DNA from: Manihot esculenta
Lineage: Eukaryota > Streptophyta > Magnoliopsida > Malpighiales > Euphorbiaceae
Direction of reading: 5' to 3'
Assembly: GCF_001659605.2 (NCBI RefSeq)
Contig: NC_035167.2
Span: forward strand, 2,542,001-2,606,000
Length of the DNA: 64,000 bases
Positions 11,001 through 23,220 of this stretch are shown here, in pieces. The position numbers and the translations under genes are program-made. The notes below the pieces were generated by a model, which was given only the letters and a program-made list of their open reading frames with translations, was not told the origin of the DNA and did not search any database. How positions within the stretch are numbered: the first letter of the stretch is position 1; every line of letters starts with the position of its first letter.

Positions 11001-12341
11001 CCATTAGGATTCCAAAAGAACAATTGATGTTGAAACAATCAGAGGTTAATGTGTTTCTTGACAATAACATACGTTGCACCCATAAGTTTATAAACTTTTC
11101 AAGAAAGTGAATCTTATTGTTAATAAAACTAGAGACACATTTCATGCCCTCAAGTGCCAAACAAAATTTTCACTAGATGGATGTTTGAACATATAAAATC
11201 CATTTATATAATATAATGCCAACGGAATAAACAAAATTCTCGTAGGTAAAACTGTAGCCCCATTATCAGCAAAGATTCATATTAAGTAACTTTTAAGCAT
11301 GAAATTGAAGTATCCAAAAAAGCATCTATATGGTAAATATCTGTCTTTTTGTTTAATATGCTACTCCAAAGGAGTTGATCGTTAGTGTATTTCCAACCAG
11401 CAAAAAGTTACTTGCAGGGATAATGATTTAGCTATTTACATTGTTCCAAATATACTTAAGTATGCATAACATACAGGATTTTGGAGAAGGAAAACAAAGG
11501 GACAAAGTGCTCTTACCACATTAGAGGCAGTACCTCCAGGGCAACATCCAAGCAATATCAGTCCAACTGAAAGAGAAGGTGAAAGTGCCAAGGATTTGCT
11601 GACAATGGCTCCAAAAGCTGGCATGATGGTATACTGAGCAGCACATCCAAATAGTATCTGAGCAAGAAATAGCAAACAAGAAACTCACAAACAGGGAACC
11701 TACATTTTTGAGAACATCAAATTTGCAAACAAAATTGATGGGTCCTTTCCCCATAGAACTTCAATCATCATAGGATCAATTATAGGAAATATCAGCATGA
11801 TCAATTATTGAATTTCACAAACACATAATCGAATGGTTCAAAAGTCAAAAAATCAATTGAAGCATATCCCATTTTCCAAAATTTCCCTACAGAATCAAAA
11901 TCTCAATAAGATACTCCAACATGAGAAAACACTCACAGAGAGAGGCCTTTGCATGAACAAACCAACCAAATCTTTGAGCTCCAAAGTAAGACCCATTGCC
12001 AACATGATTAACCCGAGCGACAAACTATATGAACCTGGGCCGGTCTTCGCAAACCAAGCAAAAGTAGAGGGCTTCAGGCAAGCAACAACCCCTCCTACAG
12101 TCACATAGAGAGGATACAAGCTGGCTGCAGTGGACAACACATTTTCCCATCTGGGTTTTGCTGGAGTCACAGGTAGATGACTAGAATCATCGTGAACTGA
12201 TCTAACTACAGTGGTTAGAGTCCTGAATTTTGATGGAAAAGAAACGTTAAATCTTTGTTCATGTCTAGCGAGAGGGAAGTTGATGAAGTGGGCTTTTTGA
12301 GGGGGTGCCAAGAAGGGACTGAGAATGAGCGAGAGAGACAT
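8017..12341 (-). CDS. BASS1: Plastid BASS1-like sodium/metabolite cotransporter
   Basis: Seven exons on the minus strand: 11937-12341, 11517-11657, 10489-10644, 10286-10407, 10018-10179, 8410-8470 and 8017-8202. All join in frame, giving about 410 residues, the normal size for the family. The first ~50 residues are Ser/Phe/Arg-rich and lack acidic residues, as in a plastid transit peptide. The rest is a run of hydrophobic helices with bile-acid-symporter (SBF) features: GLIMLAMGLTLELKD, GCCPGGTASN and GMQNSSLGVVLA. BASS proteins of this kind sit in the plastid envelope. BASS2 moves pyruvate with sodium; the substrate of BASS1 is not established. The start is the first ATG in the transit-peptide frame. 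Symbol by similarity to the BASS1 branch; BASS3 is the main alternative. Confidence 0.88.
9101..9115 (+). repeat. Poly-G run in BASS1 intron
   Basis: An uninterrupted G run of about 14 inside the intron between exons 5 and 6. It may also be a sequencing or assembly weak point. Confidence 0.8.
9655..10007. repeat. Tandem duplication (~171 bp) in BASS1 intron 5
   Basis: Two adjacent copies, about 9655-9835 and 9826-10007. They share TATGTGG(C/T)TTTGTGCAT, then an AT-rich part, then AAGATGTGAATAT and CAAAGCAGAAAGCAAACCTC. The second copy ends about 10 bases from the exon 5 donor at 10016-10017. Divergence is roughly 10-15 percent by eye, so it is not recent. Confidence 0.7.
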
Positions 12342-12760
12342 TGCTTGGATCAGTTGGCTATGAAAGCTGAAGTGAAGAGTGCGAGAGTGAGAGCTAGCAG
12401 AGGTCGAAGTCGCATAGATTTTTTAGGCTTGACCAAGAATAGAGGGTTGACTTGATGCAACTTGTGTAAATGAGATTTTTTAGTTTTGGTATCTGCATCG
12501 AAACATGCTTTACCCTTATATGTCCAATCATCTGCTGCACGCCTGAACGCGCATTTTGGGGAGAATCGGCTAGCTTTTAAGTTACGGTGGCATTTCACCC
12601 TTAACCATAATTTATCCGCTAATTCTTCAACATCAGTTGATTCAGATTTTCCTTTAGTTTCACCCAAACTTCATTATGAATATGGATAAATCACTTAGAT
12701 TCAAGTCCATAAGCAATGATAATTATCTTATAAAATCTCACTTTTGCTGCAGCTCTAATA

Positions 12761-13049
12761 AAATATTTAAATCTAATATTAAATTTAACTATTATAATTT
12801 TATTATATTATCTCCAAATTTTTATAACCGCTTATAACGGTTATTTTTTTCACTATAAATAGCCTTCAATTTATAAAAAATATTCTCTCTTTTCTGTAGA
12901 TTATAAATTAGAGATAAATCCTTATTGTTCTGATTCTGAAAATTAAATTCCAGAAAAATCTGTTTAATTCTAAATGATTACAAAATAAATTCTTAAGAAT
13001 AGTGTTCAGCACGACTCAAGTTTTATTATTATATCCTATTTTTTCAACA
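12761..13049 (+). repeat. 5' LTR of the copia element
   Basis: About 290 bases with TATA at about 12854-12861 (CTATAAAT). The left border is approximate because the TGATATTT start of the 3' LTR is eroded here. No intact primer-binding site follows. Confidence 0.6.
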
Positions 13050-13077
13050 ATCTTAAGGATTTAAGAACTTTATATAA

Positions 13078-15838
13078 ATGGAATCAAACGTTGTTACTGT
13101 CTCAGCTTCTGCACTGTCTGCTTCTAATGACATTGTCACTGTCTCTGCTTCTGTTGTGCTTCCTACCGCTGCGCTTCCTGCTATTGTAAATTGTGGATCT
13201 CTTTTGTCTGTTGTTCCATACGCCAAACCTTTTCCTGACATTTTGGAGATTGAAGTTTTCTCGGATTAGAATTTTAAAAGATAGTAAGAGTGAATTTTTT
13301 TTTTCCAATACTTGACATGCATGGTGTTGCTTCAGCACTCACAAAATCAAGATCTGTACCTGCTGTTGATCTAAAGTTGCATGAAATCTGGGCCTATTCT
13401 AATAAGATATATAGGCATACAATTATCAGTACTCTTTCTAACGATCTTTTTGATATCTACTGTTCTTACAAGAAAATAAGGAAATATGAGATTCAATGAA
13501 CCTAAAATATACTGCTGAAGATGCTGGAAAATAAAAATTTATAATTGTCAATTTTTATAAATGGGAAATGACTGTACAAACAGAAATGTATTTACCTCTT
13601 ACACTACAGTGGGGGAAGGAGAAGAACATGTGTATTTAGGTGATTCTAGGACTGCAAGTGTCCTTAATAAAGGAAAATATTTTCTCAAATTCATATCTGG
13701 CAAGACCTTGACACTTAATGAAGTATTTTATATACCTAATATAAAAGCTAATTTAATTTTTGTAACTCTATTGAGAAAGACTAGGATTAAGGTGTCTTTT
13801 GAGTCAGACAAAATTGTACTGACTAAAAATAACATTTTTATTGAAAAAAGTTATTTTAATTAGGGACTCTTTGTTCTCAATATTTCTGCAATAACAAATG
13901 AAAATGCATATTCTTCTGCTTACTTACTTGATTCTTTTGATTTATGACATGCTAGATTAGGACATGTTAGTTCTTCTTATATTAAAAAATACAATATCTT
14001 GGTATAATATTTGACACTGTTAATACATGTTTAAATAAATATGAGATTTGTGCAGAATCTAAGTCAACCAAAAAATTATGTACAACTACACATAGAGAAT
14101 CTGAATTGCTTAGTTTAATATACACAGACTCGATGGTTTAAAACAAACTATGACTAGAGCCGGTAAAAAATATTATATCATCCATTTAAAAAAAAAATAC
14201 TATATAACTTTTATTGATGACTATTCTAGATATACTAAAGTATATTTGCTTAGAAACAAAAATGAAATATTTGATATATTTCAATTATATAAAACTAAAG
14301 TAGAAAATTAATTAAATAGGAAAATAAAAAGGATTAGATCAGATAGAAGTGGAAAATATATCTTATTTAATGACTTTTGTGAAAAAGAATGAATAATTCA
14401 TGATTTTACTCCACCTTATTCACTTGAATCCAATGGAGTAATGGAAAGAAAACATAGAACATTAAAAGAAATGATAAAATGATTTATTAATAAGTTTCTC
14501 CTCACCTAATAACTTTTGAGGAGAAGTTTTATTATTTGCTTGTCATCTACAAAATAGGATACCCTATAAAAAAAACTGATAAAATACCCTATGAACTTTG
14601 GAAAGATTATACATACACCTAACTTAAAATATTTAAAAGTGTGGGGTGTCTTACTAAAATAATTCTTTCTGATCCTAAAAAATGAAAAATATGTTCAAAA
14701 ATTTCTAATTGCATGTTTATAGGTTATGATGAACATAGTGCTGCATATAGATTTCTTATTTTGAAAAGTATAAAGTAAGACCAGTAGCAAAAAGTTTTTC
14801 TCAAAAACAATATATAGATTATTTTGACACTTTTGCCCCTATAGTTAGAATTTCTTCTATTAGAGTATTAATTGGTTGACCTTCTATACATAAACTTGTT
14901 ATTCAATTAAATGGATGTTAAAACAACTTTTTTAAGTGGAGACTTAGAAGAAGAAATTTATATGGTATAACTGGATGGTTGTATTTTTTCTGGTCAAGAA
15001 AATAAAGTTAGCAAACTTCTTAAATCCTTATATGGTTTAAAACAAGCTCCTAAACAGCGGCATGAGAAATTTGATCAAGTTTGGACATTTCGATGTCAAA
15101 CCAGTGAATACCCCTTATGATCCGAACTCTCAATTAAAAAAAAAATAGAGGTGACTCTGTTGCTCAATCTAAGTATGCACAGATCATTGGGAGTTTATTG
15201 CATTTAATGAATTTTTCACGACTTGATATAGTTTATATTGTATGTATATTGAGTGGGTATACACATGATCTCAATGACGATCATTGGGCTGTATTAATTA
15301 GACTAATGAAATATTTGAGAAGTACCATGAACTATAGTATCTTATATACTGGATTTTACACTATATTAGAAGAATACAGCGATGCTAACTGGATTTCAGA
15401 TTCAGATGAGATAAAATCTACTAGTGGTTATGTATTCACTTTAGGAGGTGGTGCAATTACATGAAAATCAACCAAACAAAATATCATTGCTAAGTCCATT
15501 ATGGAATTAGAGTTTATTGCTCTGGAATTAGCTTGAACTGAAGCTGAGTGGCTAAGAAACTTCTTAGCAAATATTCTGTTAGGAATAAAACCAACACTAT
15601 CTGTATCAATGCATTGTGATTGCTAAGCGGCAATAATCATTGCAAAGAATAAAACTTTCAAGGGTAAAAATAGATATATTCGTTTAAAACATAATGTTAT
15701 TAAGCAGCTGCTGAAAGATGGAACTATTTCCATTAATTATGTGAAGTCAGAAGTGAATTTGGCCAATCCTCTGACTAAACCTTTAGGGAGAAAACTAATA
15801 GATGAAACATCGAGGGGAATGGGACTTGAGCTAATTTG
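13078..15838 (+). pseudogene. Copia gag-pol remnant
   Basis: Recognisable pieces in order: gag-like 13078-13269 and 13316-13499 (HTIISTLSNDLFDIYCSYK, typical of copia gag); 13561-13863 protease/pre-integrase with YLGDSRTASVLNKGK and LNEVFYIPNIKANLI; integrase core about 14335-14480 (SLESNGVMERKHRTLKEM); RT pieces about 14815-15080 (DVKTTFLSGDLEEEIYM and SLYGLKQAPKQ); and RNase H about 15180-15770 (DANWISDSDEIKSTSGYVF, then ANPLTKPL). Several in-frame stops interrupt it. The catalytic RT YVDD region is missing because the sequence jumps from KQAPKQRHEKFD to the pre-RNase H region. Confidence 0.8.
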
Positions 15839-16473
15839 AAATTAACAGCGATAGAAACCCAATCTTTGTGATTGGAGATCCCATGAAAAATGTTCATATG
15901 GGTAATAACAAGTCATTTGTTAGTTCTGCTAGCACTATTTGTCATTGTTTATTTCTATGGTGTGAGAAGTGTTAGACTGCATTAATGAGAGGATGAGATG
16001 AAAGCTCTTAATGATATTCATATCCCTTATGGGTGGTGTATAAATTGCAGTATACAATTGATGATATCATCTATGTAAGTGTGGAGTTGAGCCGCTTCTA
16101 TGAGATTGTGGCATAATCTTTAGACCACTTATGAACTACTAGGCGTGCACATGGTCTATTAGCGCAAAACATCATTGATAACAAGATCTGTGAAGTGTTA
16201 TGAGATTGATGGGATATTAGCATACAAAAAAAGAGTTTTTTGTTCATAAAAACAAAAGTTTCACCAATTATTTTATATGTTAAGTTTTATTAATCTAATT
16301 TTGGTTCATAGTCCAAAAAACACCAGATTCGAAACATATACACTAAAATTTTAAATTCAGCAATGAAAAATCTTTTGAAATATATGGGGATTATTATAAA
16401 ATTAGTTTAGATTTCAAAAGATTTTGTGGTCGTTGAATATTTTATTTGTGAGATTTGTTGGTCGTTGCAGATT

Positions 16474-16781
16474 TGATATTTAAATTTAATATTAAATCTA
16501 ACCGTTATGATTTTATTATATTATCTCAAAATTTTTATAACTGTTTACAACGGTTAATTTTTTCACTATAAATAACTTCAATCTTTACAAAATAAATGAC
16601 TCACATTTTTCTTTTTTATTCCTCTTCTCTTTAGATTATAAATTAAAAATAAATTCTTATCATTCTGATTCAGAAATTAAATTCAGAAGAATTTAATTTA
16701 ATTATGAAATTACAAAATAAATCTTTAAAAAAAATCCACAACACGACTCAGATTTTATTATTTTATTCTATTTTTATAACA
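16474..16781 (+). repeat. 3' LTR of the copia element
   Basis: About 308 bases, beginning TGATATTTAAATTTAATATT after GATTTGTTGGTCGTTGCAG and ending TATAACA. By eye it is roughly 80-85 percent alike to the 5' LTR, so the insertion is old. Confidence 0.65.
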
Positions 16782-16789
16782 GTAACTTT

Positions 16790-17934
16790 GCAGGTCACGG
16801 TTGGCGATGGGGCTTGTTAGCATGCCCTACCCGAAAAAATTATTGGAAATAAGTTTAATTAAGCATGTATGTTTAGAGGAACAATATTTTCTATAAAAAT
16901 ATTTTTCATAATTTTTAATATCTAAAATATTTAAAATATTTAAAATATTTTGTGAAAAATATTTAATAAATAAAAAATAATAAAATTATTTCTTAAAAAA
17001 ACTACTTTTTTCAGAAAAAAAATATTTTTTACACTTTAATAATTTTATCAAAATTTCTATACATGAATTTATTAATATATCTTCCCTTTCTAAATTAAAA
17101 TTAAACTATTTTATTGAAAAAAAATTATAAAAAATATTTTTAAATATAAATTAGTTTCTATTAAGAAATAGTTTAAATACAGTTTATTTTTTATTATTTA
17201 ATTTTAATTTAAAAAATAAAATATATTAACAAATTTATATATAAAAATTTTAATAAAATTTTCAAAAAGTAAATTATTTTTTAAAATAATTCAATTTTTT
17301 AATTAAAAAAATATTATTCATTAACTAATTTTTTAAAGTATTTTAAATATTAAAAAATATAAAAATAATATTTTACCTGAAATAAATTAAACTTAAATTT
17401 TATATTTTTACACGGAAGTCTAATAATTTTAATTTAATTTATTTTGTAAATATATGTTTAAATTTTAGGTCATGTAACTCTAACCTATTCTCATATTATT
17501 TTAACAATAAACTATTATTTTTATAGTAAAATATAATTTTAAAAATCATTTATTGTTTTTAATGTATTTTTTTTTATGTTAATTAAAACACTAAATTTTG
17601 AATATCACAATCAATAAAAAAATATTTTATTATTAAAAATAATATCATATTAAATTAAAAGTTATTTAACTTTAAAAGCAAAATTTATATATTTATTTAA
17701 TAAAAAATTAAAATATATTTAACTCGTTAATAAAAATACAAAAAATTTAATTAGATTTGTTTTCAACTATTCTTTAGTACTTTGATGACTAATACTCCTA
17801 ATCAATAAAACTAAAAGCATTTATTATTTATTTTAATTGTTGTTAAATATATTAAATGATTTAATAAAAAAATAATCATTTGCTCATTTATTTTTTACTA
17901 AATTAGGATAATAAATAATAGAGAAATTTATTAT
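16790..17934. other. AT-rich spacer, no gene seen
   Basis: Extremely AT-rich (poly-A and poly-T tracts). No open frame with recognisable content and no RNA gene. Confidence 0.6.
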
Positions 17935-18478
17935 TTAATCCCAGAATATTGTCTTTATTAAAATCAGTTTCTACATTTTTTTAAATTTATTAAAATATTT
18001 TTTTTTACAATCAACAAAATAGCCATTTCGTTTATTTTTACTGTTAAAAATATTTTAAAAAATCAAATTAACCATCTTCTTTTTTTCAGACACCTTCTCC
18101 TTTTCTTATTATTTTTTATTATTTTGATTCTTCCTTTTCAGGAAAAAGGAGGAGAGACCATCTCGTTGACGTATCGTTGACGTAGAGAAAAGACAAGAAT
18201 ATTTTAATAAATTTAAAAAAAGATAATAAAATTTTAATAGATTTTTAAAATTAAAGGGATTAATTTGTTAATAATAATAATATTCATGGACTAAATAAAG
18301 AGGTTTATTTAAAAATAAAATTGAAATTTAAAAATTCTCTCATTTTTTATTTATTTAAAAAAAAATAAAAAAATAAAAAAAATAAAAAAATTATTTTATC
18401 GACGAAAAAAAATATTTTAATAAATTTTTAAAAATATAAAGACTGATTTGTACTCTGAGACTAAGTGATGAATCTTCC
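17935..18478. mobile_element. Long inverted-repeat (foldback) element, copy 1
   Basis: The left arm (about 17940-18010: CAG or AGT-like, poly-T, then TTTATTAAAATATTTTTTTT) is the reverse complement of the right arm (about 18405-18470: AAAATATTTTAATAAATTTTTAAAAATATAAAGACTGA). The middle has ATCAACAAAATAGCCATTTCG, CT-rich and AG-rich stretches, and two CGTTGACGTA-type units. A related copy lies at about 58060-58960. Confidence 0.55.
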
Positions 18479-18994
18479 TAAATAATATGTATTTATTCAT
18501 TAAATTAAGTTAAAATAATTAATTAATTTTTTATTATTGATGTGTTAAATAACTTAAATAATGAATACAAATAAATTCATTACAATTTTTTTCTTTTATA
18601 AAGAGATGGGAATTGAATCTAAAACATCCTAAAGTTCAACTTAATGAACTTGGTCTGCTTCTCTATAAAATTAAAATAATAATAATAAATTCTATAAAAA
18701 CAGCTGGAAAGAATAAGAACATGTCATTCTTAAATAAAACATTTTTTTTTTTTAAAAAAGAACAATTCTTCAGCAAAAGCAACCCATCATCAAATATATC
18801 AATAAAAAAATCAGCCATGTCTGATTTTGAATTAAGCAACAGCTCATGGAGCACAAATTCTGGGGATAATAAAAAAAAAAAAAAAAAAACATTTTTTCAC
18901 CAGTAAATCAATATTTGCATTACATGATGTCTCACAGTGAAATTTTGATATGTGCTTAATGTTCATACCAGAGTAGAAAGGATTTGTTGAAGAA

Positions 18995-19672
18995 TTATTT
19001 GCCTGAAGTAACAGGGTAACCAATCCCATGTCTTCTAGTTGGGAAAACAACAAACAACAAGCTACACATGATCCCAATCCCAATTGGAACTACATCCAAA
19101 ACCTCTTGAGTCTTATGTTCAGGCAGAGGATAAAAGCAATTCACCACATTTTTCTCTCTCAAAGCCACAGCAACAAACACCAACACAGATAAAACAGCAT
19201 GAACCCCATCAATGAACCTAATCTTATACTTCCTCAAATCTTTCCCATCAAATAAAGCTTCAGAATCTGGGCAATCAAACAGAAAAATCCCATCAAAAGT
19301 TGCAAAACCATAGTAGACTTCCCCATCTGATGACTTCACACTGTCCGTAAATGAAGCAAGAAAGCAAGAAATTGCAAGAAGAGCAAGAAGAAGGAAGGTC
19401 AATGGGCGTGTAGCAGAATCACAAGCACCATTGTTGGTGAAGATTGGTGTTAGAAGCTGAAAGGCTAAAAGGGTTCCTGTGGGAAGAAGATTGGCTAAGT
19501 TTGCTGTGGTTGTTAGGGTTTGTGAGATTGCTCTTTGTGAAAGAGTAGGAGATTTTTGTGGGGATTTTGGGGTTTCACTTTCATGGTCTTCATTGGAGAT
19601 TGAACTTGCTGTTGTTGTTGTTGCTGCCTCTTGCTTGGTGGATGTAGTTGCTGTTCTTGCTCTAAGAGACAT
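18995..19672 (-). CDS. DMP (DUF679 domain membrane) protein
   Basis: A single-exon frame of 225 codons, the usual size and exon count for DMP proteins. The N-terminus (1-55) is polar and Ser/Thr-rich. Four hydrophobic spans follow at about 61-78, 89-107, 153-171 and 193-211. Family landmarks seen are LPTGTLLAFQ, SCFLASFTDS, GEVYYGFAT, FIDGVHAVLSVLVF and VFPTRRHGIGYP. DMPs sit in tonoplast, ER or plasma membrane and are linked to senescence, membrane remodelling and, for the DMP8/9 group, gamete fusion. I cannot place this one in a subgroup and do not assert a fertilisation role. The start is the only ATG upstream of the polar tail. Confidence 0.9.
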   Translation of the reverse strand: MSLRARTATTSTKQEAATTTTASSISNEDHESETPKSPQKSPTLSQRAISQTLTTTANLANLLPTGTLLAFQLLTPIFTNNGACDSATRPLTFLLLALLAISCFLASFTDSVKSSDGEVYYGFATFDGIFLFDCPDSEALFDGKDLRKYKIRFIDGVHAVLSVLVFVAVALREKNVVNCFYPLPEHKTQEVLDVVPIGIGIMCSLLFVVFPTRRHGIGYPVTSGK

Positions 19673-19783
19673 AATTAATCTTGGGAATTTGCAAGATTAT
19701 GATTTTTGTTTTCTGTGGGGATGAGAGATTGTGATTTTCTTCTCCAGAAAGAGCTTGTGATTATCAATGGGGAAAGCAAAAGT

Positions 19784-19797
19784 TTGGGATATATAGG
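19784..19797 (-). promoter_or_regulatory. Putative TATA box of the DMP gene
   Basis: Reads TCCTATATATCCC on the minus strand, about 115 bases upstream of the DMP start codon, a usual spacing for a short 5' UTR. Confidence 0.45.
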
Positions 19798-19859
19798 AGA
19801 ATTGAATAGTTTGAAATTGGTGGAAGCAATTAGAAAAAATTACCATTTTATCCTGTACT

Positions 19860-20612
19860 ATAGAAAAATTTATTAATTAATTCATAATTTTAAACAATAT
19901 ATTAAAATATCATTAAAATTTTAAAATTTTTAGTAATTAGTCACTTTATTAATTTTAATTATTAAATATTATAGAAAAGTAAAAAACACTCTCAATATAC
20001 AGAGACTAACTAATATATATATTCTTATAAAATTATAAAATTAATTAATAAATTTTTTTATATTATAGAGATTAAATAGTAAAATATTTATCAATTAAAA
20101 TTAATAAAATAACTTTATTTTTTGTATTACTTATCTTGAAAGGATGAAGTTGTTATTTCCATGGAGTTTCCTGTAATTATTGACTATTTCAATGGCCATG
20201 TAAGCATATGCATATTCTGATCTTATGCCAGATGCGTGAAGGAAGATAATGCTTATGGCGAAAAGAAAAAGGAAGGTTATGCCTTGCATGAACACGCCAT
20301 TAACGAATTGATTTCAAGGGTCAAAACTGACATTTGCATTTATAATATACCTTTTTTAATTCCACTAATGTTATGTTTTACTTGATAAAATTGTGTTTGA
20401 GACAGATCTTGTGGATTCAATATACATTCATATCAAAATTAAAAGTTACAATTATTTATACTTTAAATTCATTATAAATTAAATTTAAATAAAAATTATT
20501 TTTTTTAACATAAAAATCGAGGAGTAGAATACGAGATTTTTTAAAATTATTCGAATACACTTATCAGACTAAATTTTTGAATGCATAAAAATCATTATTT
20601 TTAAAAGGCGGT
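19860..20612. other. Spacer upstream of the DMP gene
   Basis: AT-rich. Part (19855-20130) has the composition of old transposon arms, such as TTAATTAATTCATAATTTTAAAC. No gene seen. Confidence 0.45.
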
Positions 20613-21065
20613 TTTAGGGGTGAGCAGTATTCGGTTCAAATCGAAAAAACCGATCGAACCGAATCGATTTAAAATTTTAATTCGGTTTTTTATATATTTC
20701 GATTCGGTTCGGTTTTTAATTTTAGAAATTTTAGTTATTTTGGTTCGGTTCGATTTTAATCAGAAAAAACCAAAAAAATCAAACCGAATGATTAGTGATA
20801 ATAATATATTTTTTCAATAATATAGAGAAATTAAACCTAAAATATTTTAATTAAATTTTAAAATATTAAAAATAAAGTGTAAAAAAAAATTATTAAAAAT
20901 CGAAACCGATCAAACCGAATAGAATCAAACCGAATCAGACAGATTCGGTTCAATTCGAATTCTGACCAAAATCGATTTGATTCGATTTTCATAAACACTA
21001 AAATTTCAGTTTTTGATTTATTCAGTTCAGTTCAATTTTAAATCGAATCGAATGCTCACTCCTAG
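20613..21065 (+). mobile_element. MITE-A copy 3, both ends intact
   Basis: The best preserved copy. It begins AGGGGTGAGCAGTATTCGGT and ends GAATGCTCACTCCT, so the terminal inverted repeat is about AGGGGTGAGCA / TGCTCACTCCT. It has the inner ACCGAACCGA-rich arms and the AATAATATATTTTT centre. About 450 bp, noncoding. The termini suit a nonautonomous DNA transposon, but the superfamily is not assigned. Confidence 0.8.
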
Positions 21066-21624
21066 CCCGTTTAGTATAATTTATCTAAATGATATATCAA
21101 AATTGTTTGACAAAATTTACGTAAACCATATACAAATTTAGATATCGTAACACTAAAATATATAAATTTAATTTTAAAATATAAAATCTCTTTTAAATTC
21201 TATTTAAATAACATAAAAACTCATTTCACTTGTAATGGCAATTTTCTAAATTAATTTATTGGTTGGAACACTTGTTAAATTATATATATATATATTTTTT
21301 TCTCATTTTTAATATTTTATTAATTTTTTAATACTAAAAAAATCAAATAAATAAAAACTGTTTCCTTAAAATATTTTTTTTAATAAATTATTTAACGAAA
21401 TTTTGCTGGGCATTTACTTTGTTCAACAAACCGATTTTAATAAAAATCTTTGTTATATCTCTAGCGAAAGAAAAGTCTCTTTTTCAGTGCCGATAGAGGG
21501 AAGGATCTCGCCTTTTGGCCGTTCATTCTCCCCTTCCTTCCTCTTTTCGTCTTTAATTTTAGTAGATTAATTTTTTTTTCTCTTTTGGATATTTTGCTCT
21601 TTTTGCCTAGTCTTCAAATTTTTC

Positions 21625-22076
21625 AGTCCGTATTTAGTTTAAATCGAAAAAATTAATCGAATTGAATTAATTTAAAATTTTAATTTAATTTTTTATTCAA
21701 TTCAGTTCGATTCGATTTTTAATTTTAGAAATTTCGGTTATTTCGATTCGATTAGATTTTAATCGGAAAAAATTAAAAAAATTAAATCGAACCGATTAGT
21801 GATAATAATATATTATTTTTAATAATATAGAGAAATTAAATTATATTAAAATTAAAATATTTTAATTAAATTTTAAAATACTAAAAATAAAGTGTAAAAA
21901 ATAAAAAATTTATTAAAAATCGAAACCGATTAAATCGAATCGAATTAAATCAATTCAATTTGATTTGATTTTTAATAAAAATCAATTCAGTTTTATTTTT
22001 ATAAATATTAAAATTTTAATTTTTAATTTATTCGATTCAGTTTGATTTTAAATCGAACCGACCGAATGAGTATCCC
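21625..22076 (+). mobile_element. MITE-A copy 4
   Basis: Full-length but diverged. It starts near TCAGTCCGTATTTAGTTTAA and ends ACCGACCGAATGAGTATCCC, about 560 bases right of copy 3 and in the same orientation. Confidence 0.7.
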
Positions 22077-22079
22077 TTG

Positions 22080-23220
22080 AAGAAGCTTTAGTCCCCTTGC
22101 GATGGGTATAATTTCTTGGGTTATGTTTCTTTAAGATTAGATAGCTTTATAGCTAATCCCCCATTGCAGATTGTTTTTCAGCCCTTTAGGCTTGTGACTA
22201 GTTCTTGGTTGGATTTTCTTTGCTGTTATTCCTTTGAGATTGCTACAGTTCCAACGTGTGTTCCGTCTTTTCTGTTAATTTATAATATAGTCTAAAAATT
22301 TATAATTTTTTTAAATATTTAAAAATTTTTAATTAGATCTTTATTTTTTATTTTTTAATATATTATATTTTTAATTTATTTTATATTTTTATAATTATAA
22401 AATTTTAATTTAAATTAATATATTCTCAAGTATTTTTATTTATTTTTAATATAATTAAATATTTAAATATTAAATAGAAATGTAAAATATATAAATGTAT
22501 TGGATAGATGTATAAAATAGATAAGAAATTTTTGAGTGAAATAAATAAATAAATTTAAAATAAAATAAATAATATAATATTAAGGTAAAAAATATAAATA
22601 AAATTTATTTATTAATGGTAAGAAAAATTTATTATTAAATTATGTGAGATAGAAATTTTTGAAATGTCTATACATTTATAGTATTATATATTTCTTTTCA
22701 AACCACATTATATTATTTAATATATACTATTTTAAATATTTATATTATTTAATTATATGGGAAAATAATCGCAGTTATTATTATTATTGACAGTTAATAT
22801 AGTTAATCCGTTGCCAAAGCGATATCCATATTTCCAGTTCTCGTTTACCTGCCAAAATGTAAAGCAATTAGCAACGGCAATTATCGCTAGTGATATTAGC
22901 GTCACAATTACACACTGTAACAGTAGCCTAGGCCAGGTTGCGCAATCCCACTCGTCTGTTACAGCATTTAGCGACACTGCATGGGTGACCAACATTTTCG
23001 TTCTCATTTCTCAAATGTCTTGCTTTAGGACTAGCACAGTGGATGATGTAGGCAGCAGCAAATCTTCCTTACCCACCATTTTTGATTCTCTACATTTCTA
23101 AACCCTAATTCCTAATTTTATCCCAATTCACAGATTTAAGAAGGTATCCGTCATTTTTATTCCTTTTTGTTTTGTTTATTTTTTATCATCGAAGGACTGA
23201 TAGCAGTGTTGTTTATAGAA
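22080..23220. other. Spacer and promoter of the bromodomain gene
   Basis: 22080-22740 is AT-rich with nothing recognised. 22790-23100 is distinctly GC-richer (CGATATCC, TAGCGTCACAATTACACACTG) and is probably the promoter and 5' UTR of the downstream gene. A 5' UTR intron may end just before the start codon. Confidence 0.45.

Larger units (their letters stand above)
12761..16781 (+). mobile_element. Ty1/copia retrotransposon, decayed
   Basis: Flanked by direct LTRs (about 12761-13049 and 16474-16781) that share TTAAAT(C/T)TAATATTAAAT, a TATA region (CACTATAAATA) and the ending (A/T)ACA. The domain order gag, protease, integrase, RT, RNase H identifies Ty1/copia. Every domain is broken by stops or frame shifts, and RT is internally deleted. 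No clean target-site duplication was found. It separates the BASS1-like promoter from the AT-rich spacer. Confidence 0.85.

Noticed and set aside
12350..12667. 105-codon minus-strand frame upstream of BASS1
   Set aside because: It lies in the leader/promoter of the transporter, has no recognisable domain, and is not joined to the transit-peptide frame by splice sites.
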